60,233 bases of DNA from Thermoguttaceae bacterium (GCA_017447865.1 JAFSMO010000076.1:1-60233), one strand, 5' to 3'. Shown: positions 44,054-53,512, counted from the stretch's first letter. Numbers and translations are program-made. Notes: generated by a model from the sequence alone, not told the origin.

Positions 44054-44166
44054 GAATGAATAATGAATAACGAATAACGAATAATGAAAAGGCTGGTTTG
44101 CGAAACCTCTATCGTTATTCCGAATTCACAATTCATTATTCGTTATTCATTATTCATTATTCGTTT
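44054..44166. repeat. inverted heptamer-repeat element B, inside the mla operon
   Basis: The left arm (44054-44086) begins directly after the mlaE stop and repeats AATGAAT/AACGAAT. The right arm (about 44130-44166) repeats ATTCATT/ATTCGTT. The mlaF start follows 8 bp later. The mRNA would fold into a long hairpin between two operon genes. Confidence 0.85.
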
Positions 44167-44174
44167 TAATTGTT

Positions 44175-44954
44175 ATGAGCCTCCTTTCCGTTCAAGACCT
44201 GACCGTAACGTTTGGCATGCAGACCGTGCTTCGGGATATTTCGTTCGACGTTTCAGCCGGCGAAACGCTCGCGGTGATCGGCGAGAGCGGGTGTGGAAAG
44301 ACGGTTTTGCTGAAAACCCTGATGGACCTGATCCAGCCGACGTGGGGACGGGTCGTTTTCGAAGGGCAGGAGCTTGGAAAACTGACCGAGGCGGAATTGA
44401 CCAAAGCCCGCACCAATTACGGTTTTGTGTTCCAGATGGCGGCACTTTTCGATTCGATGACGATCGAGGAAAACCTGCTTTTTCCGATGGTCCAGCACAC
44501 GAAGCAGCCGCGTCAGGAAATGATGAACACCGTGCTGAAACTGCTGGACGAAGTGGGCCTTTCGACGAATATTTTGCCAAAACATCCGGCGGAACTTTCC
44601 GGTGGGATGCGCAAGCGTGTGGGGATTGCCCGGGCGCTTGTCCTGCACCCGAAAATCGTCCTTTACGACGAGCCAACGACCGGGTTGGACCCGATCATGA
44701 CCGACGTGATCAATCGGCTTATGCAGAGAATGGCGGAAACGTACGCCATCACGAGCGTCATCGTGACACACGACATGACGACGGTCCGGAATGTGGCGGA
44801 TCGGGTGATCATGCTTTACCCGACGGCATTCCTGAAGCCGAAGCAATCGCAAATTTTGTATGATGGTCCCGCGAAACTGATCGAAAGAAGCGCGGACAAA
44901 CGAATTCATAATTTCGTCTTCGGAGATGGGTCCGAGAGACTGAATGAGGTTTGA
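44175..44954 (+). CDS. mlaF: MlaF-type ABC transporter ATPase
   Basis: ATP-hydrolysing subunit of the phospholipid transporter. The 259 residues have Walker A GESGCGKT near 37-44, the Q-loop region FVFQMAALFDSM typical of MlaF, the signature LSGGMRKRVGIARAL, Walker B IVLYDEPTTGLDP, and the H-loop VIVTHDM. An ABC ATPase between MlaE and MCE-domain genes fits the Mla order. It follows repeat element B and overlaps no neighbour; the mlaD start lies 20 bp after the stop. Confidence 0.95.
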   Translation: MSLLSVQDLTVTFGMQTVLRDISFDVSAGETLAVIGESGCGKTVLLKTLMDLIQPTWGRVVFEGQELGKLTEAELTKARTNYGFVFQMAALFDSMTIEENLLFPMVQHTKQPRQEMMNTVLKLLDEVGLSTNILPKHPAELSGGMRKRVGIARALVLHPKIVLYDEPTTGLDPIMTDVINRLMQRMAETYAITSVIVTHDMTTVRNVADRVIMLYPTAFLKPKQSQILYDGPAKLIERSADKRIHNFVFGDGSERLNEV

Positions 44955-44974
44955 ACTCCGCAGGAGTACACACT

Positions 44975-46570
44975 ATGAACGAACGCACAATGAAATTACG
45001 TCTGGGCGCCGCCGTGGTGCTGAGTATCGTGATCATCATAATATTCCTCACTGCTCTCGGTTCCCGGGAAAAGTTTTCGATTTCGAGTTACACGATCAAG
45101 ATCCAGCTTGTGGACGCTCCAAACGTGGTGGAATATACGCCGATCTATCAGAGCGGGATCCTCATCGGGCGGGTTTCCAAGGTGGAACTGATTCCGGGAA
45201 AAGGGGTCCTCGTTACCGCGCGCATTTTCAACGATCATAAACTTTTCCACGATCAGGAGTGCCACCTCACCTCCACGCTGCTGGGGGATGCGTCGCTTCG
45301 TATGATCACGCTCCCGAAAGATACGGAAGGTTACCATCCCCACACGGAGATCAAGCCCGGTGAGCTGATTTACGGCAAGACGATGATCGATCCGACGATG
45401 CTCGTGGCGCAAATGCAGGAAAAACTCACCGTCGCGATTGACGACGTGACGAACGCGGCTTCGGTGATGACCCAGGTCGCTACGACCACCAATGAGATGC
45501 TGGAAGAAAACCGGGCCAATGTCAAGGATATCATGATGAATGCCCGGAATATTACGGCCCATACGTCCGAGATCGTCACGAATTTCTCGAAGATTTTGGA
45601 CGATGAGTTCTGCACGAATATTCAAACCTCCGTGACAAACATCCGCGACGCGACAGAACATCTGCCCGAAACCATCGCGAAGGTGGATCAAACAATCGAT
45701 GAGATGAAGAGCGCGGTCCAGCTCACCAGCTCGACCATTACCAACATTTCAGAGCGGCTGGGAACGACGATCGACGGCGTGGAAACGCTCGTCGGGTCGA
45801 TGAATTCTTCGCTTGTGAATATTAATAAAATCACGGAATCGTTCGCGGATGAGGATGTTGCGAAAAAATGGATCGCGAACTTGACGAACATTCTGCGCAA
45901 TATCGATGCGTTCTCCGAGACGCTCAACCGAAAGGATTCGACGTTGGGGCTGCTCTTGTACGACCGCGCGATGTATGACAGAATGAACCATACCATGTCA
46001 CTCGTTTCGGAACTTCCGCGGAAACTCGATCCGATCCTTTTCAACGCCCAGGTCCTGACGGAGAAACTGGCCCAGCATCCGGAATTGCTCGGTATTCGCG
46101 GCGCACTGAAGAAAGACTCCGGCACGTCGCAGCCGATTCCGTGGCCGAAGGGGATCACGCCGTATAACGGGTCGTATTCGAGCGGCTACTATTCGTCCTC
46201 GGTGTACCCGAGTGGAAATTATTACATGACGCAGCCGGTCCTCATGCCATCGACGGTACCAGCAGCGAAACCTGCGGCTCAACCAGCGGTTCAGCCAGCT
46301 GAGCCTTCACCGGCTCCTTCCGTCCTCCAGCCCCAGCAGACGACTTGCCGCGGAACCTTGAAAAAAGCGGCGCCGGCCAGTTCCGCAGTGGTGACTCCCG
46401 AAATGCTCGGACTGACTCACGAGGAATTCCAGCGTGCGAACGTTCAGGTTTCCGATTCGGTCTGGTATACTCAGGAGACCGAAACGGAAACGTCGGCCCT
46501 TCCGCCGGCTCTCCCGCCAGTCGTGGCGCAGCCCGGACCTTCGACCGGCATGAAAGCTCCGGAGGAATGA
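44975..46570 (+). CDS. mlaD: MlaD-type MCE-domain protein
   Basis: Membrane-anchored substrate-binding component of the lipid transporter. AGGAG lies 8 bases before the ATG at 44975, giving 531 residues. One membrane helix (about 8-28) is followed by the MCE domain (about 35-120; YTIKIQLVDAPNVVEYTPIY, LIGRVSKVELIPGKGVLV). A long helical region (about 150-350), as in tube-forming MCE proteins, then leads to a Pro/Ala-rich tail (QPAVQPAEPSPAPSVLQPQQ) that may cross the periplasm. It completes the mlaEFD operon, closed by a terminator. Confidence 0.93.
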   Translation: MNERTMKLRLGAAVVLSIVIIIIFLTALGSREKFSISSYTIKIQLVDAPNVVEYTPIYQSGILIGRVSKVELIPGKGVLVTARIFNDHKLFHDQECHLTSTLLGDASLRMITLPKDTEGYHPHTEIKPGELIYGKTMIDPTMLVAQMQEKLTVAIDDVTNAASVMTQVATTTNEMLEENRANVKDIMMNARNITAHTSEIVTNFSKILDDEFCTNIQTSVTNIRDATEHLPETIAKVDQTIDEMKSAVQLTSSTITNISERLGTTIDGVETLVGSMNSSLVNINKITESFADEDVAKKWIANLTNILRNIDAFSETLNRKDSTLGLLLYDRAMYDRMNHTMSLVSELPRKLDPILFNAQVLTEKLAQHPELLGIRGALKKDSGTSQPIPWPKGITPYNGSYSSGYYSSSVYPSGNYYMTQPVLMPSTVPAAKPAAQPAVQPAEPSPAPSVLQPQQTTCRGTLKKAAPASSAVVTPEMLGLTHEEFQRANVQVSDSVWYTQETETETSALPPALPPVVAQPGPSTGMKAPEE

Positions 46571-46595
46571 TTCAGAAAAAGATTTTAATGGGGGC

Positions 46596-46627
46596 AGGAC
46601 GCTGGAAACGGCGTCCTTTTTCTTTTG
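46596..46627 (+). terminator. terminator of the mla operon
   Basis: AGGACGC and GCGTCCT around loop TGGAAACG, followed by a T-rich tail, lie 26 bp after the mlaD stop. Confidence 0.9.
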
Positions 46628-46818
46628 GGAAACCATTCGTCGTGTTTTTTCAGACATACACCTTGACGAAAATGTAAGCTTTTGACTTTTTTAGAGGGTT
46701 AGGCCCTTTTTTAAAAATTTTTTCAGAAATTTTTGGAATTCTTGTGAGCTTTGTTCGTCTATACTTTTAGAGGGTGAAAAATCCCGGTGCACATTTTTAC
46801 TTTCAAAGGAGGCAAATC

Positions 46819-47238
46819 ATGAAAACGCTTCGCTTGGTTCTTTTTACGTCCGTTTTGATGGTCTGCGGCTTGTGCTTCGCGGAGACTCAAAGATTTTATG
46901 GATCCGATGGTTCCTATAAGGGCAAGGCCGAGACATCCGGCACTACGACGTGGTTCTATGGGCCTGATGGCTGCTACCAGGGCAAAGCTGAAAAATCCGG
47001 CGACACGGTAAGATTTTACGACTCGAGCGGCTGCTACAAGGGAAAATCGTCCAACTCCGGCGACACGAACTGGTACTACGACGCGAGCGGCGTCTACAAG
47101 GGAAAATCGTCCAATTCCGGTGATACGAACTGGTACTACGACGCGAGCGGCGTTTACAAGGGAAAATCTTCCAACTCGGGTGGTACGAACTGGTACTACG
47201 ATGCAAGCGGCGTCTACCGCGGCAAATCTACCAAATAA
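46819..47238 (+). CDS. secreted protein built of 20-residue repeats
   Basis: A 139-residue protein from ATG 46819 (AAAGGAGG at 46806-46812) with a Sec signal (LVLFTSVLMVCGLCFAE). The mature part is six tandem 20-residue repeats of the form [FY]Y-x-x-[DS]G-x-Y-x-GK-[AS]-x-x-SG-[DG]T-x-W. The Gly/Tyr/Trp spacing resembles YD-type or beta-hairpin repeats that form extended solenoids. The last three or four units are almost identical, so the array expanded recently. Its function is unknown; exported ligand-binding or structural roles are possible. Confidence 0.85.
   Translation: MKTLRLVLFTSVLMVCGLCFAETQRFYGSDGSYKGKAETSGTTTWFYGPDGCYQGKAEKSGDTVRFYDSSGCYKGKSSNSGDTNWYYDASGVYKGKSSNSGDTNWYYDASGVYKGKSSNSGGTNWYYDASGVYRGKSTK
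46888..47235 (+). repeat. 60-bp tandem repeat within the secreted repeat gene
   Basis: Six 60-bp units encode the 20-residue repeats. Units from about 47020 on differ mostly at third codon positions (GGAAAATCGTCCAAC / GGAAAATCGTCCAAT / GGAAAATCTTCCAAC). Confidence 0.9.
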
Positions 47239-47249
47239 AGTGAAACCAT

Positions 47250-47301
47250 AAAAAAACGGCGCGGCTTTGCCCTTTTGAGGACTGAGCCGCGCCGGTATTT
47301 T
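47250..47301. terminator. bidirectional terminator between the repeat protein and glgA
   Basis: CGGCGCGGCT (47257-47266) and AGCCGCGCCG (47285-47294) form a perfect 10-bp stem. A-run at left and T-run at right serve both convergent genes. Confidence 0.93.
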
Positions 47302-47324
47302 TATGAATGGTTTTCTCGGAGTTT

Positions 47325-48803
47325 TTAAGTCTCGGGGCGATTTCTGCGGATTTTCTTGTAAAGCTCCGCGTACTTTCCGGCGCTCTGCTTCCATGAAGTA
47401 TCGAGATTCATGGCGGTTTCCTGCATCTGTTTCCAGACGTTCGGACGATTCCGGTAAATGTTCAGAGCCTGGTCAATTCCCCACGTGATCCCCTGAATGT
47501 CCGCGTTGCAGAACAGGATCCCCGTCGCGGTTTTGGCCGCCTCGGTTTCAGGGTTGAGATCACGGACGGTATCGACCAGTCCACCCGTTGCGTGGACTAC
47601 CGGGATCGTGCCGTAGCGCAGACTGTAAAGCTGGGTCAGGCCGCACGGTTCAAACCGGCTCGGCATGAGGAAAATGTCGGAGCCGGCGATGATCTGGTGG
47701 GCCAGCTCGTTCGAGTAACGAATCGAAACGGCGACGTTTTGGGAATACCGGGACGCCAGCTCCCGCAGACGGTTTTCCAGGATCGGGTCGCCGGATCCGA
47801 GCAGCACCCACTGGATGTCTTCGCCGGCCGCCGCTTTGCGGTAAATCAGCTCGACCGCTAGGTCAAACCCTTTTTGCTCGGTCAGCCGTCCAACCAGCCC
47901 AATGACCGGAACGTCTGCGCGCCGCGGAAGGTCCATCCGGTTTTGCAGGTCCAGCTTGCAGGCGGTTTTGCCCTCGGAACGGGTCGCGGCGGTGTAGTGG
48001 TTTTCGAGAAATTTATCGGTCTCGGGATTCCATTCTTCTACGTCGATCCCGTTGGTGATCCCCCACAGAACATCACGCCGGGCGCGCAGAACGTCCTCCA
48101 GGCCGCAGCCGCCGGGGGAGGATGTGATTTCCCGCGCGTAGTTCGGGCTTACGGTCGTGATCCCGTCGGAAAACACGATGCCGGTCTTCAGGAGGTTCAG
48201 GTGGTCGAAACACTCCATCTGGAGCCAGTTGAAGTACTTCCAGTGCAGCCCGGTGAGCGTCATGGCGGAAGCCGGGAAAACGCCCTGGTACGCGATGTTG
48301 TGAATGGTGAAAAGGACCGCGATTTTCTCGTAGCCGGGTTTGTCGCGGTAGTAAATCGTTTGAAGTGCGGCGATCAGACCGGTCTGCCAGTCGTTCAGGT
48401 GAATGACATCGACCTGAAGGTTCAAAAGCCGAATCGCTTCAAGGACGGCGTAGGAGAAAAAGACGAAGCGCTCGCAATTGTCGGCGTAGTCCTCGTTGTC
48501 ACTGTTGTAAAGACCGTCCCGATCGAAGTAGCCGTTATGCTCCACGAGGTAAACCGGTACGCCAATTTCAGGGATGAAACATTTGCGGTAGGTCCCACGG
48601 ACTTCACGTCCGGCGATGGAGATTTTCAGCTCGACGCCGGTCGGCTCAGATGGGAATTTCTTCGTGGAGCGGTATGCCGGGATGATGAGCGCCACGTTGT
48701 GCCCGAGCTGGGCCAGTGCTTTCGGCAGAGCGCCGCAAACGTCCGCCAGACCGCCGGTTTTCGCCAAAGGGGCCGCTTCACTCGCTGCGATAAGAATATT
48801 CAT
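47325..48803 (-). CDS. glgA: glycogen synthase (ADP-glucose)
   Basis: Extends alpha-1,4-glucan from ADP-glucose (GT5, GT-B fold). From ATG 48803 (GGAGG just upstream) there are 492 residues, the family length. The N-terminal ADP-glucose motif KTGGLADV carries K15. Others are VIHLNDWQTGLIAAL, FTIHNIAYQGVFPA, WGITNGIDVEEWNP, and GLVGRLTEQKGFDLA. The C-terminal segment is FLMPSRFEPCGLTQLYSLRY. No other glycogen gene is adjacent. Confidence 0.97.
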   Translation of the reverse strand: MNILIAASEAAPLAKTGGLADVCGALPKALAQLGHNVALIIPAYRSTKKFPSEPTGVELKISIAGREVRGTYRKCFIPEIGVPVYLVEHNGYFDRDGLYNSDNEDYADNCERFVFFSYAVLEAIRLLNLQVDVIHLNDWQTGLIAALQTIYYRDKPGYEKIAVLFTIHNIAYQGVFPASAMTLTGLHWKYFNWLQMECFDHLNLLKTGIVFSDGITTVSPNYAREITSSPGGCGLEDVLRARRDVLWGITNGIDVEEWNPETDKFLENHYTAATRSEGKTACKLDLQNRMDLPRRADVPVIGLVGRLTEQKGFDLAVELIYRKAAAGEDIQWVLLGSGDPILENRLRELASRYSQNVAVSIRYSNELAHQIIAGSDIFLMPSRFEPCGLTQLYSLRYGTIPVVHATGGLVDTVRDLNPETEAAKTATGILFCNADIQGITWGIDQALNIYRNRPNVWKQMQETAMNLDTSWKQSAGKYAELYKKIRRNRPET

Positions 48804-48992
48804 GGGAACCTCCAATAAAATGCCTAAATTTCCTAAAATACATGAAAAAAAGAAAAGTTTTTCTCATTATACCACAAAAAGGAAAAAATTTCCAGTGATC
48901 TCGTGGAGATTTTGGAAATTTTTTTGAGAAATCGTGAGGCTCGCCCTCTTGGCGGAGTTTCCTGATCATTTGGGGCCGATTTTGGAAATTGT

Positions 48993-49991
48993 TTACCAGC
49001 AAAACCCAAAGCCGCCCTGGCCGAGATGCAGAACTTCGCTCTCGTTGAAAAGGGCGATGTAACCGACCCAGAGGTGAAGGTTTCCGCGCTTCCAGTCCAG
49101 CGTCGGCGCCACGACACCCCAGTCACGGCCGTTTTTCTGCTGGCCGATTATGTACTGCACCAGTTGCCCTCCTTCCGGCTGGAAGTCCATGGTGCCGCCC
49201 CCCAGATCCCCGTCGTTGAGAAATTCGTGGAACCAGAACCCGAGGCAGTTCAGGCTGAGCCTCTGGTTTTCAATGACGTACACCGGCACGCCCAAACGCG
49301 CCCCAAGGACGTTCCGCAGCGAGTTCGTTTTCAGCGGCGAAGCGGAGACCTGAGTCGTTTCATCAGCCATTTCGCCCGATGAGGAGCCATTTCCTGCGTA
49401 GTAGTACTGAAGGCCCCAAAACGGCTGGAAATCTATGGATCCGAAGCGGAAATTCAGGCCGGTCTCGCCGTACACGAAGCTGCGAAAAGCGTTTGCCGTG
49501 AAGTCGGTCGCCGTGTGGGTGAAACCAATCGCTCCGGTTCCGAGAAAGTAGGCATTGGCCCAGTCTTTCTTGCCGTAAATGCCCCAGAAGCCGTTGGTCG
49601 TCTCGACTTTTTCGTTCGGCTGACTGGTCTGTAAGGCGGTATTGAACGCGAAAAAGCCGCCGAGACGTGACGTGGTGCCGAGGTTTGTGTCGGCGCCGAC
49701 CAGAAATCCGCCGAGAGTGTCCCGGAATTTCGAGTCGAGAACTTCCGAGGAGCCGTCCTCTGTAAGGTCCACATCGCCTCGGGAAACTCCGCCCAGCCCG
49801 TAGCCGAGCGCCCAGTAATTTTTCCCGATGCAGTCGTTTTGAGGGTCCCGCAGATTCTGCAGGAGCATGATGTTTTCCAGAGTCGCGGTCTGAAGTCCCA
49901 AGTGCTGGCTGGACGGGTACAGAACCTGCGCCAGGGCGCTCTTGCTTCCGAGGAAGCACAGAACCACGAGCCAAAAGCCGATTCTTTTCAT
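48993..49991 (-). CDS. outer-membrane beta-barrel protein, autotransporter-domain-like
   Basis: A 332-residue protein with a Sec signal (MKRIGFWLVVLCFLG to ALA). The rest shows alternating hydrophobic strands with Gly and aromatic caps, for example TLGGFLVGADTNLG, RLGGFFAFNTALQ and FWGLQYYYAG. It ends in FGFCW, an aromatic C-terminal residue as required for barrel insertion by BamA. Length and the DTLGGFLVGAD segment resemble planctomycete autotransporter-type barrels without a large passenger. Its job could be a pore or an adhesin base. The 177 bp to glgA show no clear terminator. Confidence 0.8.
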   Translation of the reverse strand: MKRIGFWLVVLCFLGSKSALAQVLYPSSQHLGLQTATLENIMLLQNLRDPQNDCIGKNYWALGYGLGGVSRGDVDLTEDGSSEVLDSKFRDTLGGFLVGADTNLGTTSRLGGFFAFNTALQTSQPNEKVETTNGFWGIYGKKDWANAYFLGTGAIGFTHTATDFTANAFRSFVYGETGLNFRFGSIDFQPFWGLQYYYAGNGSSSGEMADETTQVSASPLKTNSLRNVLGARLGVPVYVIENQRLSLNCLGFWFHEFLNDGDLGGGTMDFQPEGGQLVQYIIGQQKNGRDWGVVAPTLDWKRGNLHLWVGYIALFNESEVLHLGQGGFGFCW

Positions 49992-50193
49992 CTTTTTTCT
50001 CCTTTATTGGGCCATAGTTATTGGATATTCTACGGCTTATTTTAGAGAAAAATTCAAATTTTAATAGATTCTCTTTTGTTTACCGTTTGCGGTTTTCAGT
50101 GCCGGTTTGTGAGTCTGGAAGAGAGAAAAAAGACCGTATTTTCAGGAAGATGAAAGAGTCTGGATTTTTTTGGAAATTTTTTGGAATATTTTT

Positions 50194-50233
50194 ATAAAAA
50201 AAACGAAGGACCGGCAGAAACTCCAGCCCTCCG
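50194..50233 (-). terminator. terminator of the TPR gene
   Basis: On the minus strand an 11-bp stem with three G-U wobbles (50233-50223 with 50214-50204) is followed by eight U. It lies 19 bp after the stop codon. Confidence 0.85.
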
Positions 50234-50251
50234 AATTTTTTTGGATCTTGC

Positions 50252-51706
50252 TTACTTGCTCAGTTTTTCTTTCAGAGCTTCAGCTTCAGGACGCATCACG
50301 AATGGGGCAGTATTCGTGAGCGTTTTGGTGATGATCTCAAGAGCCTGCTTCTTGGCGTTGGCCTTCTGCTCAGCGTCCTGGATGGAATCAAGCTGCTTTT
50401 CCATGTTGGCGGCGAGATAGTAAGCCGTGTCGGGGCTCATCTGGCCGTTGGTCATCTGGATGTAACGTTGCAGAAGCTGCGCGCATTCCTGGTACTGGCC
50501 TTTTTTGTGCATGACCCAAGCGGCGGTGGAGAAAACTTCCGGCTGCTGTTTGCCGAAACGGTCCACGTTCACCTGAGCGTACTCGACGGCTTTGTTCAGC
50601 TTCGCAGGATCATCCTGTTCGCAAAGGGCCAGGGCCAGATTGTTCGTCGCGGCGAAGTTACTCGGGGATTCCGCCAGAACGACGTTGAAGAATTTCTCGG
50701 CTTCGCTGAATTTCTTCTCGTACAGCGCAATGACGCCGCGGAGCAGATTCGCTTCCATGAGCAGACCGTTTACGAAAGCGTCGTCAGCGTTTTCAGCCTT
50801 TTTCTTGGTCAGAAGCGTGATCGCGTAATCCGCCTGCTGAGCGGCCTGAGCGGCGCGGTTGATCGTCAGGGACCACTGCGCAGCGACCAGACGAGTCTGC
50901 GGGTCAGATTCGTATTTGCCGATCGCTTCTTTCATGTATTTCGCGGCGAGCTTTTTGCTGTCGTCCGTGTTTTTCTGCTGGCACATCATGGCAAGCCGGG
51001 CTTCCGGAACGAGAAGATTCGGCTGGATCGCACGCGCCTTGGTGTAGGCGTCGATGGTCGCGTCGTAGTTCTCGCTGTTGAAGTTGATCAGACCAAGCAG
51101 ATTCAGAGCGCCGATGTTTTTGTCGTCGGTTTTCAGAACGTCGTTCAGGCGAGCGATGGCCTGGTCGTTTTTGCCGCGAAGAGCAAGGACCTGAGCCTGG
51201 CCAAGGAGGATCCGTTTCTGGATCTCTTCCTTACGCTTGGCGCTTTCGGTGAAGCCGGTGTTCAGAATCGCGCCTTTGTCGAAGAGGGCTTCGGCTTCCG
51301 TGACGCAGGAGTTCTGAAGGTTCAGTTCGGCCAAAATGACGTAGGCTTCCGGGTCGGCCGGGTTCTTCGTCACGCCGACTTCGATGGCCTGACGGACTGC
51401 CTGCGGCTGGGCCGGCTGAATGCGGGCGAGCCACGTCGCCAGGATCAGCTGGGCCGGAGCCATGTCTTTGTCGTTTTCGCGGATTTTGTCGAGTTTCGCC
51501 ACGGCATCATCAAATTTCATGTTGGTGAAATCGTCAAAAGCGGCTTTCAACTCGGGGGAAACTTCGTTCTGCTCACCCGCGGACGCAGGGGCGTTGCTCA
51601 CATCACCAGGAGCGGTCAGGGCGGCATTTGCAGCGCCGATGAAAAGGAGAGTGCTGGCCGCGGCTCCACAAAGAGAAGCGAACAGTTTGCCGGTAAAATG
51701 TTTCAT
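50252..51706 (-). CDS. exported TPR protein
   Basis: A 484-residue protein with a Sec signal ending ANAA near residue 28. The rest is about nine tetratricopeptide-type helix pairs, for example ADPEAYVILAELNLQNSCVT, NIGALNLLGLINFNSENYDA, ALYEKKFSEAEKFFNVVLAE and AAWVMHKKGQYQECAQLL. TPR arrays bind peptides and build complexes, and here this would be in the periplasm. It is similar in style to PEP-CTERM or cellulose-type scaffold proteins, but I see no specific link. It is a single gene with its own terminator. Confidence 0.88.
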   Translation of the reverse strand: MKHFTGKLFASLCGAAASTLLFIGAANAALTAPGDVSNAPASAGEQNEVSPELKAAFDDFTNMKFDDAVAKLDKIRENDKDMAPAQLILATWLARIQPAQPQAVRQAIEVGVTKNPADPEAYVILAELNLQNSCVTEAEALFDKGAILNTGFTESAKRKEEIQKRILLGQAQVLALRGKNDQAIARLNDVLKTDDKNIGALNLLGLINFNSENYDATIDAYTKARAIQPNLLVPEARLAMMCQQKNTDDSKKLAAKYMKEAIGKYESDPQTRLVAAQWSLTINRAAQAAQQADYAITLLTKKKAENADDAFVNGLLMEANLLRGVIALYEKKFSEAEKFFNVVLAESPSNFAATNNLALALCEQDDPAKLNKAVEYAQVNVDRFGKQQPEVFSTAAWVMHKKGQYQECAQLLQRYIQMTNGQMSPDTAYYLAANMEKQLDSIQDAEQKANAKKQALEIITKTLTNTAPFVMRPEAEALKEKLSK

Positions 51707-51840
51707 TTGTACCTCACTTTTATCTGGGTTTTCAAAAATTTTGCGGACATAATAATAGTTTATATGGGATTATACGGATTCTGGTTTTAAAAAGCAAGAG
51801 CAATTTTCGGGTTTTAAGAAAAATACGTCAATTTTTTAGA

Positions 51841-51950
51841 AGTAGTCACTGTTTCGGCTGAGCCGGGATCAAGTTTTCAGTTGCCAGTTTTCAGTTACAA
51901 GTTAATCCTAACAACTGATAACTGATAACTGATAACTGACAACTGAAAAC
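51841..51950. repeat. inverted heptamer-repeat element C
   Basis: The left arm (about 51872-51902) repeats AGTTTTC/AGTTGCC and the right arm (51911-51950) repeats AACTGAT then AACTGAC and AACTGAA. It ends 9 bp before the sialate esterase stop. Its outer part AGTAGTCACTGTTTCGGCT (51841-51859) nearly matches the inverse complement of element A near 41145-41165. Confidence 0.8.
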
Positions 51951-51958
51951 TTTAAAAA

Positions 51959-53413
51959 TTACTTCGTGATCGGCTCGGTGCTGAACGGGCTGGCCGGGAA
52001 GCCTGCCGAATTGTACAGGTTGCAGCCTTCCGGGTTCTGCTGGAACGCGTAGCGGACGTTCACCGGCTCGGCGACTTCCGGAGCGCTCACTTCCACCTGG
52101 TCTTTGCCGACGATCTTCGCCTCAGCCCAGAAGAATTTACCATCGGCTCCGGCCACGGCGAAACGCTGGAGTTTGCCGTCCTGATCGACGCTGAATTCAC
52201 GGACGTTCTGCTTGCCGACGACCAGACCGTCGTAAACGTTTTCGAACGTCAGGATCGCTTTGTTTCCTTCGACTTTCATTTCCTTGAACATCGGGGAGGC
52301 GTACGGAATGTCCTTGCCGTAGTCCTTCACCAACGCGTTGGCGGCGAGGCGTTCACCGACCACAAACTTGTTGATCGGGTGAATGTCTTTTGCTTCGCCG
52401 ACGTCAATGATGACCGCCTGACCGGTCTTCGGGATGCTCAGGCACAGGCTCTGGGCGTAACGAACCGGCACGAAGCCGCCCGTCGTGTTCGGGTCCGCGT
52501 TCGGGGCCTGGTAATTGGCGAGCTGGACCCAGTAGAACGGGAAGTCGTAGCCCCACGCGGCGCGCCACGCTTTGATCATGCAGTCCATTTTTTCGAAGTA
52601 GAGCTGGCCCTGGCCGCCGTTCGAGCAGCCCTGATACCAGATCGCGCCCTTGATGGTGTATTTGGTCCACGGGTTCATCTTCGAGTTGTACATGCAGCCG
52701 ATGAACTTGCGATTGTCCTGCTTGACGTGGGTCACGAACTCACGGGCGTGTGCGGCGGTTTCTTCGGAAAGGGTGCTCATGGCCTTTTCCGGGATCCATT
52801 CCTCGACTTTGGAGCCGCCCCAGTTGCAGTCGATCAGGCCGATCGGGCAGCCGAGTTCTTTGTGCAGGCGCAGGGCGAAGTAGTACCCCACGGCCGTGCA
52901 GGCCTTCTGGGCGCCGTCTTTGCAGAGGGTCCATTCGCCGCCCGTCAGATCGTCCTGCGGTTCCGGATTCGTGACGTGCGGGTCGCGCAGGAAGCGGATG
53001 AAACTGTTATCGCCGGTCAGCTCGTCCTCAGTCGCCTCAACGCGTCCCCAGCCGCCGACCGGGTACTGCATGTTGGACTGGCCGCCGCAGACCCAGACTT
53101 CGCCGACCACGACGTTTTCAACGGTCACGACGTTCTTGCCGGTGACGGTCATCGTCGAGCCTTCGCACTTGGCGGGCATCGGCGCGAGTTTGACGAGCCA
53201 TTTGCCGGCGTCGCAGGCGGTAGTTTCGACTTTCTGGCCGTTGAACTCGACGGTGACTTTTTCACCCGCGTCGGCAAAACCGAAGACCTGAACGGCCGCG
53301 TCGCGCTGAAGGACGCAGTTGTTCGTGAACATTTTGGGAAGACGTACATCAGCCGAGGCCAATGAAACAAGAAGGAGGGAAAGAATCGCACTCCAGAGGA
53401 AGGTTTTTTTCAT
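51959..53413 (-). CDS. sialate O-acetylesterase-type SGNH hydrolase
   Basis: An exported esterase that removes O-acetyl groups from sialic acid or other sugars. The 484 residues start with a Sec signal (FLWSAILSLLLVSLASA). A beta-sandwich domain is followed by the SGNH block with nucleophile S113 in CGGQSNMQYPV. Further on are IGLIDCNWGGSKVEEWIP, GAIWYQGCSNGGQG, and VIIDVGEAKDIHPINK carrying the Asp-x-x-His pair. A C-terminal beta-sandwich ends the chain. This is a common family in polysaccharide- or mucin-degrading PVC bacteria. Its 3' side abuts repeat element C. Confidence 0.93.
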   Translation of the reverse strand: MKKTFLWSAILSLLLVSLASADVRLPKMFTNNCVLQRDAAVQVFGFADAGEKVTVEFNGQKVETTACDAGKWLVKLAPMPAKCEGSTMTVTGKNVVTVENVVVGEVWVCGGQSNMQYPVGGWGRVEATEDELTGDNSFIRFLRDPHVTNPEPQDDLTGGEWTLCKDGAQKACTAVGYYFALRLHKELGCPIGLIDCNWGGSKVEEWIPEKAMSTLSEETAAHAREFVTHVKQDNRKFIGCMYNSKMNPWTKYTIKGAIWYQGCSNGGQGQLYFEKMDCMIKAWRAAWGYDFPFYWVQLANYQAPNADPNTTGGFVPVRYAQSLCLSIPKTGQAVIIDVGEAKDIHPINKFVVGERLAANALVKDYGKDIPYASPMFKEMKVEGNKAILTFENVYDGLVVGKQNVREFSVDQDGKLQRFAVAGADGKFFWAEAKIVGKDQVEVSAPEVAEPVNVRYAFQQNPEGCNLYNSAGFPASPFSTEPITK

Positions 53414-53512
53414 GGGAACTCCTTGAAAAAATGAGGTTTAAGGAAGGAATAAAACTCAAGATTCCTCTATTTTACGCCCTTTAAAAGAAAAAACAAGAGG
53501 GGGGAAATATAA

